Part shown: in pieces, positions 14,101-26,141 of the stretch
Numbering within the stretch: position 1 is the stretch's first letter
Layout: every line of letters starts with the position of its first letter
Source of the DNA: Adiantum capillus-veneris
Taxonomy: Eukaryota; Streptophyta; Polypodiopsida; Polypodiales; Pteridaceae
NCBI GenBank assembly: GCA_014529385.2
Contig: CM043969.1
Span: 18,212,446 to 18,276,445, forward strand
Length of the DNA: 64,000 nucleotides
Direction: 5' to 3'
Position numbers and translations under genes: made by a program
Notes under the pieces: model-generated
What the model was told of the DNA's origin: nothing
Database searches by the model: none
The model's input: the letters and a program-made list of their open reading frames with translations, nothing else

Positions 14101-15780
14101 TTTACGCTTTTGCTATAACACCATCTACTCTATTCACAAAGAATTGAGTTTGATAGATTGGCTTGTGATCGTTGTATGTGTGTACAATAGAGATTGGCTC
14201 TATGCACAAGGTGCAACCAATATAGATGATTCTTTCTGTGGGTAGCAAGTAGGCATGCCCTAGCTATCCAGCACCTAGTTCATGTGATGCCATGAATAAC
14301 CTAAGAGCACCTCAGAGTAGGGGATCTCTTGTTTGAACACCCAAGAAATTTTATTATTTTCTTTGGGGTATTAATCATCTTTGTCTTCTGTTCATGGAGA
14401 GATACAATTATTTCACGAGATAGTTGTGAATAAGATTCCAACTTGAGAAGATCTTTTGCTTAGTTCTAGCAGTGATTATGTCTCTAGGAGTGGTATTTTC
14501 AACAGGGTTATGACCAAGATAATATACAATCACTCTATAGGTGTTGATGATCGCGATTTGATCTCTTCACAGTTGTACTTTCAAGGAAAGAAGTCCACAA
14601 TCTGCCAAGGGACGCTGGACAAGTTTAACTTCCCAAGCTGATTCCAATCACTATTGGACATGGTAGACCGTGTTGGTCACCTTGACTGCAAGTTTGAGCA
14701 GTTTTAATACAAAGTCTAACCAAGGGGTTTGACATTCCAAATTTTAACCAAAGGGGTTTGGATTGCAAAGGAAACACCCAAGGTTACACATGCAGTAATA
14801 CTTGATTTTCACTAATCTTTCGATTAGTGTTACTAGGCCCTTTCAAGTGGGAGATTTGGTTATGTGCATTTGAATATGGGTAAGTGAACATTGTATTCAA
14901 CCTCTAAGCACACATCTGATTTGATTTTATTTCATTTTTTAATATGCTTTGATTAAGCTTCAACGCTTTCATCCATTTTGCTCTTTCGAGACATGATAGG
15001 GTCATGTAGGAGCAAAGAAATTTGGGTCGTAGTGTCCCGGATACATTTTTGCATTATACAGTTATGGACCTACATGGTAGTATTTTGTTTGATCCAAGTT
15101 GTTAGACACAAGGTGTGCAACACGGTCTAGGAACTCATGGAGCTCGGTTTAGCTAGTGTGGAGCAAGGTTTATGAGGCTCCCTCTCACTCATGTCATTGA
15201 GTGTTTGCAATTACCTCCACACACAAGTACTTGCTAGATGTCATTTTTCTCGATGTCCTTTTTTGAGACATACTCCACATGTGGAGAATATGAGTCTTTG
15301 GGACTGACACTAGCGCCTATTTCCTAATGATGTGTGTCACGATAGAGTCCCTAGGTGCTAGTCACATCCGTTTATCATACCATTTTGAGACATAGTATCA
15401 TGAACAATTTCAGTGGCCAAAAATTGTCGGGTAAGTATAGAATTTTTGAGGTTACAGGCACTGTAAACAACATTGACGGATGGTTGTTTACACATATAGC
15501 AAGCATATGTTCTATTAATGAAAATGTTTCATTGCTGGTACCTAGATGTGCTTAATTTACACAGTCTATTATGGTCCAACAGTTTAGCAAGGCTTTCAAG
15601 TACTTATAGTGGGCAATAATGATTTTCATTTTGTAGAGCTATTTATCCATTGTTTTTCTACCTGTAGAATAGCATTTTCCAAAACGTATTGGCAATTAAA
15701 GTCATAAAAATGAAAGTTCGAGTATGTTTTTGCTAAATGCATGCACACTAGGTGTTATCGGCCCTAGTGTTTAGCAAAGG
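11184..15780 (+). other. Decayed interior of the Gypsy element
   Basis: No gag, protease or reverse transcriptase motif was recognised. Open frames (for example 11131-11454, 14456-14641, 15355-15555) are short and lack known domains. Words such as caaggc, gacaagg and ggcaagg recur from about 11900 to 13330, giving a low-complexity flavour. The local complex repeat at 12540-12835 is listed separately. Confidence 0.4.
12540..12835. repeat. Local complex direct repeats, 159-bp unit
   Basis: A core of gctccaacaaggataaccca plus tacaaaggtttca occurs at 12540, 12648 and 12699. A second module, ctcctcaaccttgaata(t/c)ggcaag..., occurs at 12579 and 12738. The spacing of 159 bases is the same for both modules, so the block is a partly rearranged tandem array. 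Confidence 0.85.
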
Positions 15781-15789
15781 TTTACTTGG

Positions 15790-16330
15790 AGCGGTATGCA
15801 AATTCATGAACTTGATAGCTTACAAAGAATTTTGCACCATGGGTGCAGTATCTCTATGAGTTTTCCTATGGATCTACCAACCACCATAGGAGTTGATGGC
15901 TTAGTATGGGTGTTTGTAGATAAGTTGACTGGACTCTGCGAAATTTGTTCAGTTCCTTATTCAATCTCTAAAGTTAACCAAGTTGGTTGTGAGTCACTAC
16001 GACCCCCTTAACCAATCATTTTTGGAGGACTGTCTGTATGTAGCTGGGGAGAAACAACTCACTACAGTACTGCCACTTGTTTAGAGATGGATGGGCAACC
16101 AGTAAGTATTAATCTCGTACTGAAGAATATGCTAAGAGCATACGTTAGCAAGAAGCAACCTAGTTGGAAATACTACCTTTCTAGTTTGGAGCTTGTTTAT
16201 CATAATGCAAAGCATGTTGCGACTAGGTTTAGTCCCTTCATGTTTATGTCATGTTTTCAACCTTGATCACCATTATGGTGGGGTTTCCTACTGATAGAAA
16301 TGAGAGGCAGTCGAGGACTTTGTATAGGCT
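15790..16330 (+). pseudogene. Ty3/Gypsy integrase core remnant
   Basis: Frame fragments read ISMSFPMDLPTTIGVDGLVW and VFVDKLTGL, corresponding to the integrase segment around the first catalytic Asp (ISMDF..LP...D in relatives; here the Asp is Ser). After a stop, a second frame reads MDGQPVSINLVLKNMLRAYV and SSLELVYHNAKH, which fits the segment after the third catalytic residue (TDGQTERVN in relatives, so the Glu is lost). Stops and at least one frameshift separate the parts. Confidence 0.75.
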
Positions 16331-16730
16331 GACGAGTTATGTCAGTATGTCACTTTCATGGAAAGTTGAGAAGAGGTATTCTTGAATGTTCCAGTATCTC
16401 CATACATTTGAGAAGAGTTATTCTTGAGAAGAGGTATTATGGTCATTCATCTAGACACCTCTTAGTTGTGGTAACTCATTTACAATACTCAAGTGAGTTA
16501 TAGATAGAGTCTACACACTATGTTAGATTTAAGCCGGCTACACCACAATGGTTGCAAAGGGACGACAATGTGGAAAAATCAAGATGTTTTTCTTGGTTTC
16601 ATTGAACCTCCTATTGAATCGTGTATTGGTCAAAGGAACAGTTGGACCTCTGAGAGGTGCCGCCGTGGAAAACATTAGTATTCTTGAGAATATATTACCA
16701 CTTTTGTTTTCGAGGATGAAAACACTTCTC

Positions 16731-16740
16731 CAAGGGGGGA
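16731..16740 (+). other. Polypurine tract
   Basis: caagggggga ends nine bases before the right LTR start and follows the last coding-like segment. Confidence 0.6.
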
Positions 16741-16749
16741 GTAATGTCA

Positions 16750-16793
16750 TGCCAAGGGTAGGACTAGGTGTCTGTCTCCCCTCTGGTCTTACA
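16750..16793 (+). repeat. 3' LTR, internally deleted to 44 bp
   Basis: It keeps the first 17 bases and about the last 26 bases of the 164-bp left LTR. Roughly 120 bp, including the TATA box, are missing. Confidence 0.65.
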
Positions 16794-17963
<1,170 letters not shown>

Positions 17964-18189
17964 TGTTGGAATTAAGGCTACGGAAACACGCTTAGCTTGG
18001 AGAAGACAAAGGAAGCTCAAGGCACACAATGAGAGTATATTACTTAGTGTGTCATGGAAAGATAGATAGCCCTAGAATGAATGGGCGTATATACAGTGCA
18101 CTCGGGAAAAAACTTCCTAGCGAGAGAAAAATTGCCTCGACGGTCCTAAGTGTGTTCACACACATAACTACCACATGTATATGGTAACA
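17964..18189 (-). repeat. 3' LTR of Copia copy M
   Basis: On the minus strand it begins TGTTACCATATACATGTGG and ends CTTAATTCCAACA, matching the LTRs at 19041, 24904 and 29797. The polypurine tract CCAGGGGGGAT lies just before it at about 18190-18201. Confidence 0.95.
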
Positions 18190-18222
18190 AATCCCCCCCT
18201 GGAGTGATGCGATGAACGAGAG

Positions 18223-19038
18223 CTAGCACAAGAGTAAAGGGAAGTGCCATGCCCTGAGGACATGATCAGTCCACAAAGGGGATTGAGCCCAAAGCTTTGC
18301 GGAAAGCTTCAAACTTCTCATGAGACAATGCCTTTGTGAAAAGATCTGCAAGGTTGTCCTGTGGTGTTGGCACATAAGCCAAGCTGATCTCTCCTGCTGA
18401 GAGCCTCTCCCTGACATAGTGGTAATGCATCTTAATGTGCTTTGTGCGAGCATGAAAAATTGGGTTCCTTGCAACTGCCACTGCGCTCTAACTGTTAGTG
18501 TAGATAGTGTTGGCAGTGTCCTCTTCAACACCCAAATCAGCCATAAGGCGTCTGAGCCATACACACTCAACCATAGTTGTGAAGACTGCCATGTACTCAG
18601 CCTCACAACTAGAAGTGGCCACAGTAGGTTGCTTCTTGCTCAACCATGATATACATAAACTGCCAAGCATGAAACAAAAACCACTTGTGGATGCTCGCGT
18701 GTCAAAACAACCAGCCCAATCCGAGTCCAAAAAAGCATGTAAGTCTGGCGGAAATGATCCCCCTTTGGGATAAAACAAGCCAAGATGTAAAATGCCACTA
18801 AGGTAGCGAAAAATCCTCTTGACAGGCTGCCAATGCTTAGACCGAGGGCTATGCATAAATCTACTAACCGGTGAGACTGCAAACTGAATATCTAGCCTTG
18901 TGTTGCATACATAAATGAGGCATCCAACAATAGTTTGGTAAAGAGTGACATCAGCAGGATTGCCAGCATCATGTAGACTCAACTTCAAACATGTTTCCAT
19001 AGGAGTGGCAATTGGTTTGCAATCCTCAAGTCTCAAAT
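18223..19038 (-). pseudogene. Copia reverse transcriptase C-terminus and RNase H
   Basis: From 19036 the frame reads RLEDCKPIATPMETCLKLSL, the end of a Copia reverse transcriptase. It continues into RNase H with DSDWAGCFDTRASTSGF and SSCEAEYMA, and later ARTKHI and AYVPTPQDNLADLFTKAL. A stop interrupts it near 18488 (IYTNS then stop). The RNase H acidic residues in DSDWAG and CEAEY are kept, unlike copy B, where CEAEY has a stop. N-terminal parts are lost. Confidence 0.9.
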
Positions 19039-19040
19039 CT

Positions 19041-19267
19041 TGTTACCGTATACATGTGGTAGTGATGTGTGTGAACACACTAGGACCACCGAGGCATTTT
19101 TTCCCTCTTTAGGAGGTTTTTCCCCCCGAGCATTGTATATACGCCCATCATTTTAGGGCTATCTATCTTTCCATTTCACACTAAGTAATACACTCTCTAT
19201 TGTGTGCCTTGAGCTTCCTTCGTCTTCTCCAAGCTGTGTATGTTTCTCTGCAACCCTAATTCCAACA
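19041..19267 (+). repeat. 5' LTR of Copia copy A (227 bp)
   Basis: Starts TGTTACCGTATACATGTGG and ends CCCTAATTCCAACA. It matches both LTRs of copy B along its whole length. Confidence 0.95.
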
Positions 19268-19269
19268 AT

Positions 19270-19281
19270 TGGTATTAGAGC
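19270..19281 (+). other. Primer binding site of copy A
   Basis: TGGTATTAGAGC, one change from the TGGTATCAGAGC of copy B, two bases after the LTR end. Confidence 0.85.
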
Positions 19282-19635
19282 ACGTTACGTCCTCCCGGGC
19301 TTAATCGTCCCAGCTGCTCCAGCACAAGCTTGCTCACTTTCTCCGATTACAGTGAGGTTTAGGGAGCATTTGCAGGTCGAACAATATTTTGGGAAAGGTC
19401 GTAGAGCTTAGTCTGCTCAGATTTATGATTCGGGCTCATTTCGGCCTCCGTTTCCACTACAGGCAGGTCTGCACATGCAATTTCGTCATTTTGTGCAGAA
19501 TTTTTATCAGTGCCGTTTTCTGCGTATAACAGGTGCCTTTACAGTCTTCTACGGTTTGTGCTATATAGCACGTGTTGTTCCCGTTCTGTTTCTCCTATTT
19601 GTCAAGCAGTTTTCACATCAGGTGCAACATTTACC

Positions 19636-20313
19636 ATGGCTGACAACAACACAGATGTCTTCGAGATGTTTACTGCTGAGGACATGTTGGATGGGAACAA
19701 TTACCCTATGTGGGCTTATATGATGTAGCACGTTCTTGTGTCAAAGGGAGTCTAGAATATTGTGCAGGGCATTGATGTACGTCCTGGTTCTGAGGATGTA
19801 GGCGATGTTGAGGATGTTGCAGGTCTTGCTGCAAGGATTGCTGCTATTAGAGTTGTTTTGCCTATGGCAGAACAAGCTCGTTGGGATGTTAAGGATGTGC
19901 AGGCTCATGCATTGATTGCATTGTCTGTGAAGCGCACCATTGTTCCTCACATCCGTTCAGCAAAATCTGCAAAACAAGCTTGGGATATTTTGGCTACTCT
20001 TTATGCAACTCGTAATGAGGCTAAAATTGCTTTGCTGCGTAAAGAGCTAGAGTCGAAGATTATGCATGAGGAAGATGATATGGACACTTTTCTTGCTGGT
20101 GTCAAGGATATCAATGAGCAACTTATTTCTGCTGGTGAAGTCATTTCAGATAGTTCCCTTGTGCAGACTGTTCTTAATGCCTTACCAGATTCTTACCAGA
20201 CTTTTGCTAGTACTTGGAGACTTATGACCCAAGGAAATCCAGAAGTTGTCAATTTTGATGCATTATGCACATTGCTGTTGCAAGAGTCACTTTCGAGAAA
20301 AAAACAGGACTAG
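19636..20313 (+). pseudogene. Copia gag of copy A
   Basis: The start MADNNTDVFEMF at 19636 is followed by LDGNNYPMWAYMM, a typical UBN2/Copia gag opening. Two in-frame stops follow early: TAG at 19726 where B has CAA, and TAG near 19753 where B has TGG. After these the frame is open through KELESKIMHEEDDMDTFLAG and SYQTFASTWRLMTQGNPE. At the A-run near 20299 the frame shifts relative to copy B and gag ends early. Gag would form the element's particle. Confidence 0.9.
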
Positions 20314-21661
20314 CCAGCGTGCAGTTGGACAGGCTTTTATTGCTTCTCAAAGAAAGGTTGGTAACAGCAATGCAGCCACTTCTTATGGTTCTGCTGCGAG
20401 TGGCAAAACTTCTGTTCCTAATGCTTCCTAGCAACACTTCGTCTGGCAATTCTAGTGATAAGGGCAAAAAGAAGATGCATTGCCATTATTGTAAAGCTAA
20501 TGATTACTTGATCAAGTCGTGTCCTAAGTTGAAGGCCAAAGAGGCTAAGAAGAAAGAGGGTGGTTCCACTGCAAATGTTGGTTCCACTACAAATGTAGCC
20601 ATTGTTGAGTCTTCTGTGAAAGTAGACTGTGATGCTGATATCGATGCAGAATGGGCTTTTAGCACAGAGTGCACTTACAATCGTGTTGTCCATGATGCAT
20701 GCTCGTTAGTTGCTGTAGATTCACATGTGTGGTATTTCGACAGTGGTGCTACAAAGCACATTACCTCACATCGTGAATTGTTCACCTCTCTCGAGTCTGT
20801 CCCTCATGGGATTCTGTCACTTGTGCCAACAATGCCTCTTATCCACTTCAGGGAGTTGGAAAGATTGTGCTTACTGCTGCTAATGGCAGTTCTTTCACAC
20901 TTGTTGATGCACTTTATGTACTTGGGATCAAGAAGAATCTTTTGTCTCTATCTGCATTTGCTAGACTTGGACTTGTAGTCAAATTTGTGGATGACAGATG
21001 CATAGTTCATGATCTCAATTTTGGTGATGAAATCGTTGCATATGGGCTTTTGTGCCATGGGCTGTATAAGCTCACTTTGTATGAAAAGTGTGGACAAAAT
21101 TTTGCAAATGCAGTTGCAGATTCAAGGGCTATTTCAGATGCAAAACTTTGGCATGCACGTTTTGGTCATCTGAATTTTTCCAGTTTACTGCGTTTGCAGA
21201 AGTCTGATATGGTTGCTTCTTTGCCGCCTCTTCAAGCACCTGTCAAACATGTTTGTGAAGGTTGTATTTTGGGTAAGATGCAGGGTTCTAAGTTTACAAA
21301 GGATGGTTCAGTTCGGGCCACATGCAGATTGCAGCTTGTGCATAGTGATGTTTGTGGGCCCATGCAAACTCCGTCCTTGGGCAATTACCTTTACTTCGTG
21401 ACATTCATTGATGATTACTCCATGCATGCATGGGTATTTCCACTTAAAGCGAAGTCCAAAGTTTTTATGTGCTTCAAAAAATTTCTGGCTATGGCTGAAA
21501 ATGTCTCGAAATGTACTATGGGCACCCTCCGTTCCGATGGAGGGGGGGAGTATATGTCTCATGAATTCAATGCATTTCTGATTAGTCATGGGATAAAACA
21601 CCAATGTACAGTGTCTTATACACCTCAGCAAAATGGTGTTGCTGAGAGGAAAAACAGGTCA
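20314..21661 (+). pseudogene. Copia zinc knuckle, protease and integrase part of copy A
   Basis: After the gag frameshift a zinc knuckle reads CHYCKANDYLIKSC, where the zinc-binding His is Tyr (copy B keeps His). The protease active site DSGATKHIT is intact near 20740. A second frame shift follows at about 20870. The pre-integrase segment LWHARFGHLNFSSLLRLQKS, CEGCILGK, and integrase HSDVCGPMQTP...FIDDYS (first Asp), LRSDGGGEYMSHEF (second Asp) and PQQNGVAERKNRS (Glu) are all present. The frame then runs into Gypsy sequence. Confidence 0.9.
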
Positions 21662-23220
21662 CTTTTTCATATTGCTCACATTGCTGGGTGGCAAGCATAA
21701 TCAAGTAGCTGATGCACTCTCAAGACGGCCGAGAGTGAATGCAGTTTTCATAGCAACTCACAATGATCTATCTTCTATGATAGATGAGTATGCTATTGAT
21801 CCCGATTTTAGAGATGTGATTTCAGCCCTTGCGTTAGGAAAGAAAGAGGAACCATTTACTTTACAAGATGATTATCTTCTCTATGGCAATAGACTATGCA
21901 TTACTAACTCACTACGTGAGAAAGTAATGTATGAATCTCATGATCCTTCTTATGCGGGGCAGAGAGGAATTCAGTCTACCCTAAAGGGAATTGGAACATA
22001 TTTCTATTGGCCTACCATGAAAGCAAACATACAAGCGTATGTTTCTAAATGTATAGTATGCCAAAAGACAAAGTTTGATAGAGGGAAGCAACCTAGATTG
22101 CTTCAAACTTTGCCAATCCCTAATTCAAAATGGGAGAGCATATCCATGGATTTTATCTTTGGATTGCCTAAGTCTATCCATTGTATACGGGAATATGGAC
22201 GATAGTAGACAGGTTCAGTAAACAAGCTCATTTTATACCTGTCAAAAAGACTATCAAAGCCCATCAAATGGCAACCCTCTTTATTTCACAAATCTTCAAG
22301 TACCATGACTTGCCAATGTCTATAGTGTCGAATAGAGATCCTAGAATGACCATTAATTTTTGGAAGGGTCTCTTTAAGAATTTAGGAACAAGGCTAAATC
22401 TCTCTTCGGCCTATCACTCGCAAACGGATGGCCAAAGTGAAATGGCTAACCTAACAATTCTCGATCTACTAAAAGCCTATGTAACGGAAGTAGATCAAAG
22501 ATCCCAATGGGAGAAGTACTTACCCTTAGTGGAATATGCCTACAACAACATTGTACATACTTCCACGGGAAAAGCACCTTTTGAGGTAATTGAGGGAAGA
22601 TCAAAAAGTCCCTTGCTACTTAAGGTACACGGGAAGATCGTCGCTGCAGATGAGTATAGCCGAGACCTACAAGAATCTTTCCAAAAAATTAAGGAAGCTA
22701 TCTCTATCTCACGGTAAAGGCAAAAGGCTGCTGTGCTGACAAGCACAAAAGAGCCCAAGCCTTTAAAGAAATTGATTGGGTCTTATTAAAATTTCCCAAG
22801 GCTCGATTAAGGCACACAACGGGCAAGAATCCTACGGGACACCAAAAGTACTATGCTAAGTTAGCAAAAAGGTACTATGGTCCCTTCCAAATTCTTAGGC
22901 CAATCAATGAGATGGCCTATCAACTCAAGTTGCCCAACCATTGGCTCATACAAAATGCTTTCCATGTGAGACTACTCAAGCCTTACAAAGGAGATCCACC
23001 TCATGAACCAACTATTGAAGACCCACTGGAGATTGAGGACCAACAAGAGGTGATGTAGCCCGAGTCCATCCTCCGACATGAAGACAAGGTACTAAGAGGC
23101 GGTAAGACTATCCGATGATATCTTATTAAGTTTAAGAATTATCCTTTTGAAGATGCTAGATGGATGCAAGGCATACAATTAAAGGATAACCTAAACCTTC
23201 CCAATGCTTCCCAAGAGTAA
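21662..23220 (+). pseudogene. Ty3/Gypsy chromovirus fragment: RNase H end, integrase, chromodomain
   Basis: From about 21690 the frame reads GGKHNQVADALSRR (end of RNase H), then an H2C2-like zinc segment with CIVCQKTKFDRGKQ. One expected zinc His is Gln (AGQRG where relatives have AGHRG). The integrase core has SMDFIFGLPKS (first Asp), IVSNRDPRM (second catalytic Asp changed to Asn) and TDGQSEMANLT (Glu). After a frame shift at about 22195 and another near 22720, the C-terminal domain reads GPFQILRPINEMAYQLKLPN and NAFHVRLLKPYKGD. A chromodomain-like segment follows, PESILRHEDKVLRGG...YLIKFKNYPFEDARWMQ, with two stops. The 5' part of the element is absent. Confidence 0.88.
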
Positions 23221-23562
23221 GCAAATGTACAAATGTAAAAAAATGAACAAATTTTTTGTCTTATAAGACTCTCTTTTTCTTTATTGTGCACAAAAATGAA
23301 GTAGTATGCATACTTAGATCAAGTTTGCGGAGACGACGTCTCCTGAACACCAAGTAGAGCTTGTCACTCTACAATGGAAGATTGATAGGACTAATGTGCA
23401 GACATGCTTGCGGCAACTTAGGCTCTCAAGCGCCAAACAGACTAGTCATCCATTCGGGAACAATGTCGTAGGGTAACATAGGGATCCTCTACCCGCTAGG
23501 AAAAGGACTAATGAATATGCTTTATCTTCTCTACCACATAGTCAAGGATGACTATGATTTCA

Positions 23563-23574
23563 AGAGAGAGGTAC
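23563..23574 (+). other. Polypurine tract of Gypsy fragment G1
   Basis: aagagagaggtac runs directly up to the LTR start TGTCATAATAGC at 23575. Confidence 0.55.
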
Positions 23575-23952
23575 TGTCATAATAGCTAATATCTAATTCT
23601 CCTAAATGATTTTCTCATGTTAAACTGATCATTTAATATGGGGAAATACCAAGGGAGAAAAAGCTAGAATATTGGTTAAGCTGGCAGACCAGCCACAATA
23701 GGGATCCAATGGAGGGAAAATAGGGATCCAAAGGGGGGGCCATCTGCGAAAGAGCAATGTGCAACAATGGGCTTAAAAGACCCTAAGGTTCAGCCCATTA
23801 AGACTTCCAAAATGCTAAGGTTCCAAAATTCAAAGGTTGTGTCCAAAGGTCAAACACTAGGGGAATTGGATGCTTTGTGTGTGTCCCAAAAAGTCTTCAT
23901 GCATCCCTACATAAGAGGGGCCGAGCCTTAGAAGTAGGAGATGAGAGAGAAA

Positions 23953-23984
<32 letters not shown>

Positions 23985-24903
23985 AGCTTCCTTTACACAA
24001 GGGGAAAGAGGGACACATGTCAGCTCCCTAGCCCAGATGCCCACAAGGTGTACTCAAATCCTATTGGATGGCTATGGAGGTGGACCAATGAGAATTAGGC
24101 TAGAGTAAATCTAGTTTAATTAATTTAAAAACACTTAATAAAGAACCAATAAGAATTAAGCTCTCTAGAAGACTATTGGACAATCACTCAAGGGGTCCAA
24201 TGAACATTCAATCAGCAGCCCAATGGCTTGCCTGATTCCTTTTGGCTAGGAGGCAATGAGAGTTTAGTTGCATTTATTAATTATTTAAAGCTCTCACAAA
24301 AGGGGAAAGGGGGACACATGTCAGAAGGCTATCACTTCTGCTCTTGAAATTCCATTGGCTAGGCCTGGGGAGGTCCAATAGGATTGCAGGATGAGCAAAT
24401 AGCAAGAGGGGTCGACCAAGAGATAGAGGGGATTGATTTTCTCAAGGCATTATGCATACACACTCACACTAGTCCATGTGTGGAGTAAGAATACTCTCTC
24501 TCCCCTTCTCAAGCGTTAATGGAAATCTTATCACCTACTCCAAGCTTGTGAGAAGGGAGGCCTACACCAACAACTCTTGGCTTTGTGATGCAAATCCAAC
24601 CAAGAGCCAAGCTTCAATGCATGCTCGTCTCCTCTACCATGCTAATTACTAAGCTAAGGTATGCTAATATGAGTGATTATGTGAGGAGATGTACGTATTT
24701 CTCGTAAGACTACTCCTCCTTGCTCTCAATCTACTCTCATACCCCGCTAGCTCTCACCATCTTCGAAGGTGTGTGAGGTCTTGTGTCCGAGACCATGAGG
24801 GAATTGATGTTGTGTTTAATAAGTGTTTTGCTTAGTGCTTGAAGTTTCCATCTTCATTGCACTAGCTAGTATTGAAGGAGCACAACTAATTGTATTGTAA
24901 AAT
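23575..24903 (+). repeat. Gypsy 3' LTR region of G1, interrupted by Copia copy B
   Basis: It starts TGTCATAATAGC after the polypurine tract. A TATA-like ctacataagagg lies near 23909, and an (AC) run at 23951-23979. A phrase of about 30 bases (aaggggaaag(a/g)gggacacatgtcag) occurs at about 23998 and 24299, so the LTR has an internal duplication. It is interrupted at 24903 by copy B and probably resumes at 30029. The true end was not found. Confidence 0.55.
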
Positions 24904-25130
24904 TGTTACCATATACATGTGGTAGTGATGTGTGTGAACACACTAGGACCGCCGGGGCATTTTTTTCCCTCTTAGGAGGTTTTTTCCCCCGAGCATTGTA
25001 TATACGCTCATCACTCTAGGTCTATCCATCTTTCCATTGCACACTAAGTAATACACTCTCTATTGTGTGCCTTGAGCTTCCTTCGTCTTCTCCAAGCTAT
25101 GTGCGTTTCTCCGCAACCCTATTTCCAACA
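24904..25130 (+). repeat. 5' LTR of Copia copy B
   Basis: TGTTACCATATACATGTGG ... CCCTATTTCCAACA. It contains gcattgtatatacgctc, a likely TATA region, about 105 bases in. Confidence 0.97.
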
Positions 25131-25132
25131 AT

Positions 25133-25144
25133 TGGTATCAGAGC
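25133..25144 (+). other. Primer binding site of copy B
   Basis: TGGTATCAGAGC, the exact plant tRNA-iMet PBS, two bases after the LTR. Confidence 0.95.
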
Positions 25145-25451
25145 AGGTTGCATCCTCCCGGGCTTAGTCGCCAGCTGCTCTAGCACACGCTTGCTCACTT
25201 TCTCCGATTACAGTGAGGTTTGGCGAGCGTTCGCGGGTCGAAAAATACTATGGGTTCATTTCGGCCTCCGTTTCCACTATAGGCAGTACTACACAGGCTA
25301 TTTCGTCATTTTGTGCACAATTTTTGTCAGTGTCATTTTCTGCATAACGGGTGCCTCATACTCTTCTACGGTTTGTGCTATATAGCACATGTTGTTCCTG
25401 CTCCATTTCTCCTATTTTCGGGCAGTTTTCACATCGGGTGCAACATTTACC

Positions 25452-26141
25452 ATGGATGACAACAACAACACAGATGTGTTCAAGATGTTTGCTGCTGAGA
25501 ATAGGTTGGATGGGGACAATTACCCTATGTGGGCTTATATGATGCAACACGTTCTTGTGTCAAAGGGCGTTTGGAATATTGTGCAGGGCATTGATGTACG
25601 TCCTGGTTTTGAGGATGTAGGCGATGTTGAGGATGTTGCAGGTCTTGCTGCAAGGATTGCTACTGTTAGAGTTGTTTTGCCTACAACAGAACAAGCTCGT
25701 TGGGATGTTAAGGATGGCACATTGATTGCGTTGTCTGTGAAGCGCACCATTGTTCCTCACATCTGTTCAACACAATCTGCAAAACAGGTTTGGGATATTT
25801 TGGCCGGTCTTTATGCAAGTCGCAATGAGGCTAAAATTGCTTTGTTGCGTAAAGAGCTGGAGTCTAAGATTATGCATGAGGAAGATGATACGGACACTTT
25901 CCTTGCTAGTGTCAAGGATATCAATGAGCAACTCATTTCTGCAGCTGAAGTCATTTCAAACAGTTCCCTTGTGCAGACTATTCTTGATGCCTTACCACAT
26001 TCCTACCAGACTTTTGCTAGTACTTGGAGACTAATGACCCAAGGAAATCCTAAAGTTGTCAAGTTTGATGCATTATGCACATTGCTATTACAAGAGTCAC
26101 TTTCCAAAAAAAACGAGACTAGGCAACGTGCAGTTGAATAG
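25452..26141 (+). pseudogene. Copia gag of copy B
   Basis: The frame opens MDDNNNTDVFKMF at 25452 and continues through ENRLDGDNYPMWAYMMQHVL and KELESKIMHEEDDTDTFLAS. It is open for 229 residues and ends at TAG (26139-26141), where copy A has CAG in the phrase AVGQAFIASQ. The CAG-to-TAG change suggests a C-to-T mutation. The rest of gag, including zinc knuckle CHYCKANDHLIKSC (all four ligands kept), follows in frame from 26286. Confidence 0.9.

Larger units (their letters stand above)
11005..16793 (+). mobile_element. Old Ty3/Gypsy LTR retrotransposon
   Basis: The element is bounded by similar LTR ends: both begin TGCCAAGGGTAGGACTA and end with ctcccctct(ac/gg)tcttaca. A tRNA-iMet type PBS follows the left LTR and a polypurine tract precedes the right one. 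The interior is about 5.6 kb and is heavily decayed; only the integrase core is recognisable. I could not find a convincing target duplication: flanks are cgcaa and taagt. Confidence 0.7.
17964..19040 (-). mobile_element. Copia copy M: inverted 3' half
   Basis: Read on the minus strand it holds the end of reverse transcriptase, RNase H, a polypurine tract and a 226-bp 3' LTR. It is the same family as the copies at 19041 and 24904. It is cut at 19038-19040, where the plus-strand LTR of copy A begins; its 5' half is not elsewhere in the window. Confidence 0.9.
19041..21661 (+). mobile_element. Copia copy A: 5' half, truncated in integrase
   Basis: It comprises the LTR, PBS, gag, protease and integrase up to the segment just after the third catalytic Glu (NGVAERKNRS). 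At about 21661 the sequence stops matching copy B and becomes Ty3/Gypsy RNase H/integrase. Reverse transcriptase, RNase H and the 3' LTR of this copy are missing. Confidence 0.9.

Noticed and set aside
14840-14865. Polypurine tract and LTR start-like aagtgggagatttgg
   Set aside because: No matching LTR partner or adjacent pol end is visible; it may be chance.
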